Notes under the pieces: model-generated
What the model was told of the DNA's origin: nothing
The model's input: only the letters and a program-made list of their open reading frames with translations
Database searches by the model: none
Shown here: piece after piece, positions 1 to 7,572 of the stretch
Position numbering within the stretch: the first letter of the stretch is position 1
Layout: each line of letters starts with the position of its first letter
Made by a program: the position numbers and the translations under genes
Assembly: GCF_003048255.1 (NCBI RefSeq)
Contig: NZ_CP028487.1
Span: 744,001 to 808,000, forward strand
Length of the DNA stretch: 64,000 nucleotides
Direction of reading: 5' to 3'
Source: Yersinia massiliensis
GTDB lineage: Bacteria; Pseudomonadota; Gammaproteobacteria; Enterobacterales; Enterobacteriaceae

Positions 1-2366
1 ATGCGGCCCGTGATGTGCTGTTACTCGGCGCGGCCAGTACGCAAAAAACCGACGGCAGTAACCGCAGCAGCGGCGGCAGTGTGGGTGTCAGTGTGGGTAT
101 CGGTGGCTCTGGTAGTGGCCTGAGTATTTTTGCCAACGCGAACAAAGGGCAAGGCAAAGAGCACGGTGACGGCACCTTCTGGACGGAAGCACAGATTGAC
201 ACAGGCGGCACACTGTCGCTCAGCAGCGGGCGAGATACTGCACTGATAGGCGCGCAAGCTAACGGCGAAACCGTCAAAATGGATGTCGGCCGTGACCTGT
301 TGCTGCAAAGCCAGCAGGACAGCGATAACTACGATTCGAAGCAGACCAGCGTCAGCGGCGGTATCAGTGTCGCGGTCATTGGTACCGGTGGCTCTGCCAA
401 TCTGAGCATGAGTCGCGACAAGCTGCACAGCAATTATGACTCAGTGCAGGAACAGAGCGGTATCTTCGCAGGCAAAGGCGGTTTTGATATCACCGTCGGC
501 GAACACACCCAGCTTGATGGTGCTGTGATTGCCAGTACTGCAGACAAGAGTAAAAACAGTCTGGATACCGGCACACTGGGCTTCAGTAACATCGAGAACA
601 AAGCCGATTTCAAGGCCGAGCATCAGGGCGGCAGCCTGAGCACCGGTGGTCCGGTGGGGTCTGACCTGCTGAGTAATCTGGGTAGCGTGGTGTTGTCGGG
701 TCTGGGCAATAGCGGTCATGCCGAAGGCACTACGCAGGCAGCGGTTAGCGATGGCACGATTACCATCCGTGACACTGATAAACAGCAGCAGAATGTCGAT
801 GACCTGAGCCGCGATACCGACAACGCCAACGGCAGTATCGGCCCTATCTTTGATAAAGAGAAAGAACAAAACCGCCTGAAAGAAGCGCAACTCATCGGCG
901 AGATTGGCGGTCAGGCCATGGACATTGCGCGAACGCAGGGAGATATCATTGGTTTGGAGACCGCGCTGAAGGCCAATCCGGCGTTGAAAGGCGATGCGGA
1001 AGCCCTGCGTGAGACAAAAGAATACAAAGCCGAAATGAAGAAATACGGCACTGGCAGTGCGTTGCAACAAGGTCTTCAGGCTGCAACGGCGGCGATACAG
1101 GGCTTGGCTGGTGGCGATATGGCGAAAGCGCTGGCAGGTGCTTCTGCCCCGTATCTGGCTGAAGTGATCCACAATATGACCCTTGACCCGACCCGAAAAG
1201 GGGGCGTCAACACGGAAGCCAACCTGATGGCTCATGCGGTTCTCGGTGCGGTGGTTGCTCAGGTCAATGGCAACAGCGCACTAGCAGGGGCTTCCGGCGC
1301 GGTGATGGGGGAATATATCGCCCAGCAAATGTACCCAGGGGTCGCGCGTGAAGATCTGAACGAAGAGCAACGACAGACCCTCAGTGCATTAGGTACACTG
1401 GCGGCCGGATTAGCCGGTGGCTTGGCGGGTGGTAGCACCGCAGATACCGTAGCCGGTGCACAGGCCGGGAAAAATGCGGTTGAGAATAACTCTCTGAGTG
1501 ATATTGCTGAGAATCAGGCGTCAGGAATGTCACAAGCGGAGCGGTATCAGAAAGCGCAGAATGCACTGGTGAAAGCCACGGAGGAGTTTAAAGAGAATAA
1601 CTGTGCCGGGCTCAGCGCTGAAGCCTGCGGTGCAAAAATGGATGCGCGTCGCGATGAACTGTTGGCAGGAGCCGCAGAGTTTGGCAGCGACTTCATTCCT
1701 GTCTACGGTGATATCAAGAGTTTTGCTGAGGCTGACAGTACGCTGGGCTATCTGGCTGCGGTGGTTGGAATATTACCGGGGCTAGGTGATGTAGTCGGTA
1801 AAGCTATTAAAGGCGCAGAAAAAGCTCTCAAGGCGGGAGATCTTGAAACTGCGTCTAAGCTGATTAATAAGGCCAGTGATGAAATTGCTGCTGTCTCAGG
1901 AAGTAAAGGAAATTGGAGCAAAGAACTAAACAATCCTCAGCCGAATAAGACCTATCAACTGGATGGTAATAAAACATTTAAGACTGACTCTTTGGGAAGG
2001 ACGGAAAGCGTCGAGAGTTCATTATCCTGGTCTAAAAATGATCGTAATACTTATCAGCAATGTAAAACTGGAAAATGTGGTGTTGACGGCGATGAAGGTG
2101 GACATTTGATTGCCAGCATTTTCAATGGCCCAGGTGAAAAACTTAATCTTGTTCCTATGGATGGGAACTTGAATAAAAGCGTATGGAAGCAAATGGAAAA
2201 TAAATGGGCTGATGCTTTAAAAGATGGTCGCCAAGTCAATGTGAAAATAGAGCCTGTTTATAAAGGAAATAGTAAGCGCCCAGATAGTTTTAACGTAACA
2301 TACTCTATTGATGGTGGTCGTCCAGTTATTAGAGATATTAGTAATAGCCCAGGAGGCGTAAAATGA
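1..2366 (+). CDS. cdiA: CdiA contact-dependent inhibition protein, C-terminal part (5' end outside window)
   Basis: This is the 3' end of a large two-partner-secreted CDI exoprotein. The reading frame is already open at base 3, so the gene starts before the window and the GTG at 15 is only an internal codon. Bases 1 to about 780 encode Gly/Ser-rich FHA-type filament repeats. Bases 802-1490 encode the pretoxin segment ending in the VENN motif (1479-1490). The variable CT follows: a hydrophobic helical entry segment (about 1665-1815), then an NS_2-type DNA/RNA non-specific endonuclease domain (about 2090-2340) with GGHLIA, the candidate catalytic His at 2102-2104, NLVPMDGNLNKS and an RPDSF motif, as in YeeF-type toxins. 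The DNA becomes AT-richer after about 1820, as expected of an exchangeable tip. The stop overlaps the immunity start by 4 bases. Confidence 0.93.
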   Translation, partial: AARDVLLLGAASTQKTDGSNRSSGGSVGVSVGIGGSGSGLSIFANANKGQGKEHGDGTFWTEAQIDTGGTLSLSSGRDTALIGAQANGETVKMDVGRDLLLQSQQDSDNYDSKQTSVSGGISVAVIGTGGSANLSMSRDKLHSNYDSVQEQSGIFAGKGGFDITVGEHTQLDGAVIASTADKSKNSLDTGTLGFSNIENKADFKAEHQGGSLSTGGPVGSDLLSNLGSVVLSGLGNSGHAEGTTQAAVSDGTITIRDTDKQQQNVDDLSRDTDNANGSIGPIFDKEKEQNRLKEAQLIGEIGGQAMDIARTQGDIIGLETALKANPALKGDAEALRETKEYKAEMKKYGTGSALQQGLQAATAAIQGLAGGDMAKALAGASAPYLAEVIHNMTLDPTRKGGVNTEANLMAHAVLGAVVAQVNGNSALAGASGAVMGEYIAQQMYPGVAREDLNEEQRQTLSALGTLAAGLAGGLAGGSTADTVAGAQAGKNAVENNSLSDIAENQASGMSQAERYQKAQNALVKATEEFKENNCAGLSAEACGAKMDARRDELLAGAAEFGSDFIPVYGDIKSFAEADSTLGYLAAVVGILPGLGDVVGKAIKGAEKALKAGDLETASKLINKASDEIAAVSGSKGNWSKELNNPQPNKTYQLDGNKTFKTDSLGRTESVESSLSWSKNDRNTYQQCKTGKCGVDGDEGGHLIASIFNGPGEKLNLVPMDGNLNKSVWKQMENKWADALKDGRQVNVKIEPVYKGNSKRPDSFNVTYSIDGGRPVIRDISNSPGGVK
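802..1490 (+). repeat. CdiA pretoxin segment ending in VENN, master copy
   Basis: This part of cdiA is copied downstream in three orphan modules: nearly full length at 2863-3553 and as shortening 3' pieces at 4852-5028 and 6421-6506. It is the obvious homology for recombination that would swap a downstream toxin onto the expressed cdiA gene. Its protein runs from DLSRDTDNANGS to KNAVENN. That the repeats drive exchange is known for other cdi and fha loci and is inferred here. Confidence 0.85.
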
Positions 2367-2695
2367 ACGAATTAGATGGCCTGCATAATAAAATTGGTCA
2401 GTTATTGGTTGATGCGGGGCCTGTTAATGCTAAGAAGATCGTTGCTCGTGCAAAGTTACCACTTGATGGTGAATCATGTGAATATGAATATGATTATCTT
2501 GATCAAGAAGATGATGAAGACTGGTTCGTTCCCGATAAGCTAGCGAGCCATGATCTCAGGCTGCTACTAGTTAAATTGAGAGATTTTTATATTCAAAATA
2601 ATATGACTAATGGCAAACCAGCATGGACAGCCTGTGAAATCATCGTCGATGTACTAGAAGAAAGAATAAGCATAAATCTTCAATATGATGAGTAA
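2363..2695 (+). CDS. cdiI: Cognate CDI immunity protein, possibly YezG/DUF600-like
   Basis: This 110-residue acidic protein starts with an ATGA overlap on the cdiA stop, the standard arrangement for a toxin and its immunity partner. It should protect the cytoplasm from the NS_2-type nuclease tip by binding it. The sequence has a YEYDYLDQEDDEDWF stretch and ends in LQYDE. This loosely resembles the YezG/DUF600 immunity family, which pairs with YeeF-type NS_2 nucleases. The pairing is well supported by position; the family assignment is tentative. No clear terminator follows. Confidence 0.75.
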   Translation: MNELDGLHNKIGQLLVDAGPVNAKKIVARAKLPLDGESCEYEYDYLDQEDDEDWFVPDKLASHDLRLLLVKLRDFYIQNNMTNGKPAWTACEIIVDVLEERISINLQYDE

Positions 2696-2716
2696 CTTAA
2701 ATCCCACCCACCGAGC

Positions 2717-2800
2717 TTAGATTCTTTTAATAACACCGAGCGGAGTAGTGACTTCCAGTTGCTCTGCATCGGTGATCCTTAACTCAATGAGCCAGGGATC
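2717..2800 (-). repeat. Recurring junction element, copy 1 (minus-strand coding tail ending GVIKRI-stop)
   Basis: Just before orphan module 2, the minus strand reads as the end of a protein (ITDAEQLEVTTPLGVIKRI, then TAA). A related tail stands before module 3 (DITNGEQLDTTAVTGVIRL, then RQWK and stop), with shorter matches before module 4 and before the FHA remnant. The parent gene is not recognised. The open frame runs on upstream only as the antisense shadow of the pretoxin copy, so this is a fragment. Confidence 0.5.
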
Positions 2801-2857
2801 ATCGATAATCACCTCGCCATTCTCCCGCACCGAATCCGAATCCAAATCCTGCTGCTG

Positions 2858-4219
2858 TTGACTGACCTGAGCCGCGATACCGACAACGCCAACGGCAGTA
2901 TCGGCCCTATCTTTGATAAAGAGAAAGAGCAAAACCGCCTGAAAGAAGCGCAACTCATCGGTGAGATTGGCGGTCAGGCCATGGACATTGCGAGGACGCA
3001 GGGAGATATCATTGGTTTGGAGACCGCGCTGAAGGCCAATCCGGCGTTGAAAGGCGATGCAGAAGCTCTGCGTGAGACAAAAGAATACAAAGCCGAGATG
3101 AAGAAATACGGCACCGGCAGTGCGTTGCAACAAGGTCTTCAGGCCGCAACGGCGGCGATACAGGGCTTGGCCGGTGGCGATATGGCGAAAGCGCTGGCAG
3201 GTGCTTCTGCCCCGTATCTGGCTGAAGTGATCCACAATATGACCCTTGACCCGACCCGAAAAGGGGGCGTCAACACGGAAGCCAACCTGATGGCTCATGC
3301 AGTTCTCGGTGCGGTGGTTGCTCAGGTCAATGGCAACAGCGCACTAGCAGGGGCTTCCGGCGCGGTGATGGGGGAATATATCGCCCAGCAAATGTACCCA
3401 GGGGTCGCGCGTGAAGATCTGACCGAAGAACAACGACAGACCCTCAGTGCATTAGGTACACTGGCGGCCGGATTAGCCGGTGGCTTGGCGGGTGGCAGCA
3501 CCGCAGATACCGTAGCCGGCGCGCAGGCCGGGAAAAATGCGGTTGAGAATAATGCGCTACTCTTACTCATGGCCCCACCACCACCGGTAGCGGGACAAGT
3601 ACCACTGAGTGGCGCTAATACAGTTATCGCGCAGAAGCTGGATGATGCAGTGAAAGAGTTCGGCAGGGAGGCGGTGAAACAATGCCTCTCTGGTGGCGAT
3701 TGTCCATTGCCTGTGCAAGTTGCGCTATTGGCTATCCAAGCCATGATGGGAGAAGGCGAGAATGGCCCTTCTGATACGGGTGGTGATCAGATAGCAGGAT
3801 CGGGTCTAACTAATACGGGGGGAGACCAGACTGCGGGTAACTCGCTAAATCATACCGGTGGCGATAACACTACAGGTCAGGGTGATACCGACACGGGTAA
3901 TCGGGATGGCAAGCCAGATACGGGAGGGAATAGTACAGTAACGCTAATTCCTGAAGGGCCGAATAAAGATGATTTGGCTTATCTGGCACTGAAAGGAAAA
4001 GAGGCTCAAGAAGCTGCTAAAAATTTAGGATATGACCGAAGAGTACCACCACAAAAAGCACCATTTAACTCTCATGGTCAGCCTGTATTTTATAATGGGA
4101 AAGATTATATTACTCCAGACGTTGATAGCCATAACGTTACCAATGGCTGGAAGCTGTTTAACCGTAAAGGTGATCGAGTCGGAACTTATGATAGTGATCT
4201 GAAAAAAATTAAGGACTAA
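2858..4219 (+). CDS. Orphan CdiA-CT module 2: pretoxin + Ntox21-like 16S rRNase toxin
   Basis: This 453-residue frame has no ATG of its own at the front; TTG at 2858 is only the first nominal start. Residues 2-232 repeat the CdiA pretoxin through VENN (3542-3553). A spacer (ALLLLMAPPPPVAG... QAMMG) shared with module 4 follows, then a Gly/Thr-rich stretch with TGGD repeats (about 3775-3930), then the toxin (about 3965-4219) with NLGYDRR, PPQKAPFNSHGQPVF, YITPD, GWKLFNRKGDRVGTYD. The toxin tip resembles CdiA-CT of Enterobacter cloacae, known to cleave 16S rRNA at the colicin E3 site. The neighbouring immunity gene supports this strongly. It lacks the secretion and filament parts, so it is probably a silent donor cassette. 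The frame is intact. Confidence 0.85.
   Translation: MTDLSRDTDNANGSIGPIFDKEKEQNRLKEAQLIGEIGGQAMDIARTQGDIIGLETALKANPALKGDAEALRETKEYKAEMKKYGTGSALQQGLQAATAAIQGLAGGDMAKALAGASAPYLAEVIHNMTLDPTRKGGVNTEANLMAHAVLGAVVAQVNGNSALAGASGAVMGEYIAQQMYPGVAREDLTEEQRQTLSALGTLAAGLAGGLAGGSTADTVAGAQAGKNAVENNALLLLMAPPPPVAGQVPLSGANTVIAQKLDDAVKEFGREAVKQCLSGGDCPLPVQVALLAIQAMMGEGENGPSDTGGDQIAGSGLTNTGGDQTAGNSLNHTGGDNTTGQGDTDTGNRDGKPDTGGNSTVTLIPEGPNKDDLAYLALKGKEAQEAAKNLGYDRRVPPQKAPFNSHGQPVFYNGKDYITPDVDSHNVTNGWKLFNRKGDRVGTYDSDLKKIKD
2863..3553 (+). repeat. Pretoxin duplication, near full-length copy (module 2)
   Basis: This matches 802-1490 at nearly every base from gacctgagccgcgata through the VENN codons; only scattered substitutions were seen (for example AAC to ACC at the EDLN/EDLT position). 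It begins abruptly after the junction element at 2717-2800. Confidence 0.88.
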
Positions 4220-4221
4220 GA

Positions 4222-4656
4222 GTGTTTGGAATTTTTCCGGGAGATATCCCCATTAAAGAATATGATGAAATAGTTTTACCTTCATCAATTATGATCGATG
4301 AGTTTAAAGAGAGTTTCAATCTCCCTTTAGCTTACTGGAGTGTTGAAAATTATAAGGCTAGTTGGAGGGAGTCTATTGAGTTTGGGTTGCAAAATTGTAA
4401 TTATGCTGCATTAGCAGTTTCTATGTATGAACCAGATTATACAAATTTTGTATTTACATGGGTTTTATATTTTGAAGGTAAAGATATTTTTGTCCAAAAT
4501 AAAATACTTTTTTTGGACGAATGTCCTGGATTCATGCCGGATAAAATTAATGATTACGTTCAGAAACGTGAAACTCATGATGAAGATGGGCGGAAAATAT
4601 CTGAATGGAGTACTGACCTTAAAAGTGTGATTGATTTTTATAATAGTCTTAAATAA
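4222..4656 (+). CDS. cdiI: Orphan CDI immunity protein against 16S rRNase toxin (CdiI-ECL family)
   Basis: This 144-residue protein starts at GTG 4222, two bases after the module 2 toxin stop. Its sequence (MFGIFPGDIPIKEYDEIVLP, LALPLAYW-type core, ALAVSMYEPDYTNFVFTWVL, ISEWSTDLKSVIDFYNSL) strongly recalls, from memory, CdiI of Enterobacter cloacae, the inhibitor of its 16S rRNase CDI toxin. It should bind and neutralise the module 2 toxin in the cytoplasm. The gene is AT-rich compared with the pretoxin DNA. It is intact, and is probably retained for protection against kin that deploy this toxin. Confidence 0.85.
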   Translation: MFGIFPGDIPIKEYDEIVLPSSIMIDEFKESFNLPLAYWSVENYKASWRESIEFGLQNCNYAALAVSMYEPDYTNFVFTWVLYFEGKDIFVQNKILFLDECPGFMPDKINDYVQKRETHDEDGRKISEWSTDLKSVIDFYNSLK

Positions 4657-4711
4657 TAATCCCGACTGAATGGTTGGTATCTTTTCCTCTAAGCTTAAGA
4701 ATACTTACTTC

Positions 4712-4775
4712 CACTGCCGCAACCGGATTACACCCGTTACGGCGGTGGTATCCAGTTGTTCGCCATTGGTGATGT
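4712..4775 (-). repeat. Recurring junction element, copy 2
   Basis: The minus strand encodes DITNGEQLDTTAVTGVIRL followed by RQWK and a TAA stop. This parallels copy 1 at protein level. The DNA core gcaaccggattacaccc recurs at 6417 (first part only) and, with changes, at 7554. It stands between the end of immunity 2 and the start of module 3. Confidence 0.5.
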
Positions 4776-4807
4776 CAGAGCTACTCAATCAGTTGCTAAA
4801 GTAATGG

Positions 4808-4850
4808 CTGGCCGCGCTGAAAGGCGTGAAAGCCGCGCTTGGTGGCGTGC
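4808..4850 (+). repeat. Out-of-frame FHA fragment joined to pretoxin
   Basis: The sequence ctggccgcgctgaaaggcgt and what follows matches 7744-7788 closely. There it encodes LAALKGVKATLGGVQA in the FHA-type frame. Here it is read in a different frame (GRAERRESRAWWRA) and joins directly to pretoxin codons for YIAQQMYPG. This is a deletion scar that put the pretoxin copy next to an upstream filament segment. Confidence 0.7.
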
Positions 4851-4851
4851 A

Positions 4852-5028
4852 TATATCGCCCAGCAAATGTACCCAGGGATCGCGCGTGAAGATCTGACCG
4901 AAGAACAACGACAGACCCTCAGTGCATTAGGTACACTGGCGGCCGGATTAGCCGGTGGCTTGGCGGGCGGCAGTACCGCAGATACCGTAGCCGGCGCGCA
5001 GGCCGGGAAAAATGCGGTAGAGAATAAC
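4852..5028 (+). repeat. Pretoxin duplication, short copy (module 3)
   Basis: This copies the last part of the pretoxin (YIAQQMYPG through AGKNAVENN). It matches 1314-1490 with few changes, including GIAR for GVAR and GTA for GTT at the valine of VENN. Confidence 0.85.
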
Positions 5029-5978
5029 TATCTCAATGCCAGTGATAAGATCCGTCAAAAACAGCTGGAAACCAAGCTGGCAAATGGCACCTTCAGTGAT
5101 GGCGAAGTGCAAGAGCTGGCAGAGCTGACGAAAAAGAATGTCGTTAGCGATGAAAATCTGAGGAATGCTTGTGCTAGCGGAGCCAACGCGGGTTGTATTA
5201 ATGAGATAAAACTGGCGCTTGCTGCCAAAGAAAGCTATCAGGGTTATGCTGAATACCAGACGTATTATGATTTACGCGACCAGTTCCCGGAAGAAATGGC
5301 GAAGTTCGGTGATTTAATCGGGAACTACTCGCGTGATCTGCTTAAGCTAGTAGACCAAGGTTATACGCCTGAGCAGGCGCAGGCCAAGATGGTGCAGGAT
5401 GTAACATACTCAGCCAATTATCAGCAGGCGCTGGACGATGTTCCAGGCTGGGCCAAGATAGTGATGACTATCCAAGATACGGCAGGGATCGTTTATGGTG
5501 CCTAGGCGGCGGGAGCTAGCCTAGAAAGGTTGGCTGAGAGTCAACTGATTCCCTACAGGCAGTTGGTGACCGATGCTCGGGCTGGATTATCTTCCTCACC
5601 GAAGCGTTCAGGTAACGTTGCTGTTGCTGAAGTTGATATACCGGGTATGCCAAAGCAGATGGCTGCGCATAGTAGTGTTGACGAGGCTGGTAAAGGGTTG
5701 GTGGGTAAAGGGAGCCAAAATTTTGAGTTCCAAACTTTGGTTAACAGTGCTGGAGTAAAGATAAAAAGGAATACGGACTCCGAATATAAAATCCTTGATA
5801 ACTTAGCCGATCAGTTAGGCAATAACACTTCTGTCAAAGGAACAGTAACCATCTTCACTGAACGTCCAGCATGTGGAAGTTGCTTAGGTGTCGTTGAGCA
5901 GTTCCAACAAAAATACCCGAGTATCAAAATTAATGTATTGGATAATAATGGGATTTTGCTAAGACCCGGAGCTAAATA

Positions 5979-6347
5979 ATGAGTTATGAGCGTATTCTTT
6001 ACCAAGAGATAAGGTCATCATTTTTAGAATGTTACTACTACTGTTGTCGAAATATTCTGGATAACGTTGGTAGAGGTGGTGATGGTTGGGCAGAAGGCGA
6101 ACATGAGATAGGTTATGCTTACTACCAATTTGAAAATGCTTATGAGCTACCTATTGAAAATTTAATGCTTAATGTATTGAATCTAATTTTAGGTGCCGGT
6201 CGATTTGGTGATACTTTCGATAGTTTTTATCGCAGAGAAATATCAGAAATTTTATCAAAGCATAGCCTTGATGACTTGATGGCAGATATCGACGAAGAAG
6301 AACGTAAAGACCTCCTTTATGATATGAAGTTATTAAAGCTAGTTTAG
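5979..6347 (+). CDS. Putative immunity protein for the deaminase-like toxin
   Basis: This 122-residue acidic protein starts at ATG 5979, sharing one base with the toxin stop TAATG. Its position makes it the immunity partner of module 3. It begins MSYERILYQEIRSSFLECYY and ends DDLMADIDEEERKDLLYDM. The family is not recognised. The frame is intact although the toxin in front is broken. A clear terminator follows at 6353-6380. Confidence 0.65.
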   Translation: MSYERILYQEIRSSFLECYYYCCRNILDNVGRGGDGWAEGEHEIGYAYYQFENAYELPIENLMLNVLNLILGAGRFGDTFDSFYRREISEILSKHSLDDLMADIDEEERKDLLYDMKLLKLV

Positions 6348-6352
6348 TGCGC

Positions 6353-6380
6353 AAATCTCGGCCAGTTGGCCGGGATTTTT
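6353..6380 (+). terminator. Rho-independent terminator after module 3 immunity
   Basis: A hairpin is formed by aaatctcggcca and tggccgggattt with a tight loop, and runs into a T-rich stretch (tttttgttttta). It closes the module 3 transcript. Confidence 0.75.
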
Positions 6381-6410
6381 GTTTTTATGCCTTAAAAACA
6401 TCCTCTTCCC

Positions 6411-6428
6411 GCCGCTGCAACCGGATTA
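6411..6428 (-). repeat. Recurring junction element, copy 3, fused to pretoxin at ccggatta
   Basis: The sequence gctgcaaccggatta matches the core of copy 2 (ccgcaaccggattacaccc), then switches into pretoxin sequence (ggccggattagccgg). The switch lies in the shared octamer ccggatta at 6421-6428. On the minus strand the element reads LIRLQRREEDVFKA and stops. Confidence 0.5.
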
Positions 6429-6506
6429 GCCGGTGGCTTGGCGGGTGGTAGCACCGCAGATACCGTAGCCGGCGCGCAGGCCGGGAAAAATGCGGTTGAG
6501 AATAAT
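6421..6506 (+). repeat. Pretoxin duplication, shortest copy (module 4)
   Basis: This matches 1405-1490, the last part of the pretoxin through VENN. It continues past VENN into a spacer (to about 6720) that matches 3554-3767 of module 2. Modules 2 and 4 therefore share a second, longer homology block. Confidence 0.85.
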
Positions 6507-7118
6507 GCGCTACTCTTACTCATGGCCCCACCACCATCGGTAGCGGGACAAGTACCACAGAGTGGCGCTAATACAGTTATCGCGCAGAAGCTGGATGATG
6601 CAGTGAAAGAGTTCGGCAGGGAGGCGGTGAAACAATGCCTCTCTGGTGGCGATTGCCCATTGCCTGTGCAAGTTGCGCTATTGGCTATCCAAGCCATGAT
6701 GGGACAAGGCGAGAATGGCCCTAATCCTAATATCGGCAAGGATCTGACGGATGAGCAGAAGAAAGAGCTGGGTGGTTCGGGGGCTGGAACGCCGGGAGGC
6801 TGGGGGCCACAGGATGAGGAAAGTGCGAGGAATAAGGAACAGCAGAGTATTACTGTTGAAGACTTAACTTCTACATCGTCAAAAGGGAACGAAACTACAG
6901 GACGTTCGAAACTCTTTGAAAGGACAGGTGGTAGCAGTATTGCTAATAAAGAGTTCGATGCCTTATCCCCTACAGATATTAAAAACATTCTGGGTGGGAG
7001 GGTTGGTAAACTGCCTGATAGGCGAACGGTTATTGTTCGTGAGTGCAGCACTAATGGTTGACCAACATTAGAGATCCAATCATGGAAGAATAGGATTAAG
7101 TTTAGATATGACGAGTAA
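6421..7118 (+). pseudogene. Orphan CdiA-CT module 4: unidentified toxin truncated by in-frame TGA
   Basis: The frame enters from the short pretoxin piece (GLAGGLAGGSTADTVAGAQ... VENN at 6495-6506). It shares the ALLLLMAPPP... QAMMG spacer with module 2, then carries its own tip: LFERTGGSSIANKEFDAL, IKNILGGRVGKLPDRRTVIV. It stops at TGA 7059-7061. The same frame continues for 18 more codons (PTLEIQSWKNRIKFRYDE) to TAA at 7116-7118, six bases before the immunity gene. The TGA stands where CGA (Arg) would read RPTLEIQ, so a single C-to-T change fits. No canonical start exists: TAA at 6393 blocks the frame upstream. The toxin family is not recognised. Confidence 0.7.
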
Positions 7119-7124
7119 TCATAT

Positions 7125-7508
7125 ATGACTGAAAAATTAGTAAAAATTAAATTAACTGAAAGCTCTCTTCAGGATTTTCAACTAGATGATTTTCGATATT
7201 CTTCTGGTTCGCTTGAACTGGTTCTATCTACTGGAAATAGCGGAGGTATTAGTAAAATCAATGTGTTATTCGACTGGGTTTATTCCTTCAGAGTGACTGA
7301 TGAGGGCGATTTACTGAAAATGCAAGAAGAACAAAAAGGGGAGATGCTTACTGGTCTTTATTCTGTAGAAAAATCTAAGTATTTAGAATGGTTTAATGAA
7401 CAGAGTATTAACATACATGATGATGTTGTTCATTATATGCTCTCAACTGTGGACGATGTTATAGATATTTTATCTTCCGTTGCTCCTTCAATATCTATAA
7501 GTAAGTAA
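7125..7508 (+). CDS. Putative immunity protein of module 4
   Basis: This 127-residue protein starts at ATG 7125, six bases after the natural end of the module 4 toxin frame, and is followed at once by a strong terminator. Position makes it the cognate immunity gene. It starts MTEKLVKIKLTESSLQDF and includes VLFDWVYSFRVTDEGDLL; no family is recognised. The frame is intact and AT-rich, like the other immunity genes. Confidence 0.65.
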   Translation: MTEKLVKIKLTESSLQDFQLDDFRYSSGSLELVLSTGNSGGISKINVLFDWVYSFRVTDEGDLLKMQEEQKGEMLTGLYSVEKSKYLEWFNEQSINIHDDVVHYMLSTVDDVIDILSSVAPSISISK

Positions 7509-7538
7509 AATAACCCCGGTCAGTTGTCCGGGGTTATT
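7509..7538 (+). terminator. Rho-independent terminator after module 4 immunity
   Basis: A perfect 11-base stem, aataaccccgg / ccggggttatt, with an 8-base loop, starts immediately after the stop codon of the immunity gene. Confidence 0.8.
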
Positions 7539-7546
7539 AGCTCTAG

Positions 7547-7572
7547 TTGTTGCAACTGGATCACACCAATTG
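7547..7572 (-). repeat. Recurring junction element, copy 4
   Basis: The sequence gttgcaactggatcacacc matches the copy 2 core with two substitutions. The minus strand reads GVIQLQQL, comparable to GVIRLRQW. It again stands between an immunity gene terminator and a filament-derived fragment. Confidence 0.45.

Larger units (their letters stand above)
4756..5979 (+). pseudogene. Orphan CdiA-CT module 3: deaminase-like toxin interrupted by in-frame TAG
   Basis: One frame runs from about 4756 to 5979 and is broken by a single TAG at 5503-5505 (GGT GCC TAG GCG GCG); the frame before and after is the same. Upstream of the stop are a truncated pretoxin (YIAQQMYPG through VENN at 5017-5028) and a helical entry segment. 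Downstream is the toxin (about 5600-5979): GNVAVAEV, a D-S-E motif in TDSEYKIL and a zinc-type PACGSC motif (TERPACGSCLGVVEQF). This is the layout of the bacterial toxin deaminases (BURPS668_1122-like group), where an x-E site and CxxC hold zinc. The first codons (4756-4850) come from two frame-shuffled FHA fragments. As read, no full toxin can be made unless the amber codon is suppressed. Confidence 0.75.

Noticed and set aside
15..17. GTG at 15 as the start of the first gene
   Set aside because: The frame is open to the window edge and encodes filament repeats; the true start lies upstream.
441..1235. Long minus-strand ORF opposite the CdiA pretoxin (repeated at 2717-3298)
   Set aside because: It is the antisense shadow of a GC-rich coding region; it appears in both copies only because the pretoxin DNA is duplicated. 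No ribosome site or family features.
6392..7051. 219-codon minus-strand ORF opposite module 4
   Set aside because: Antisense shadow of the toxin cassette, rich in Pro/Ser as expected from the complementary frame.
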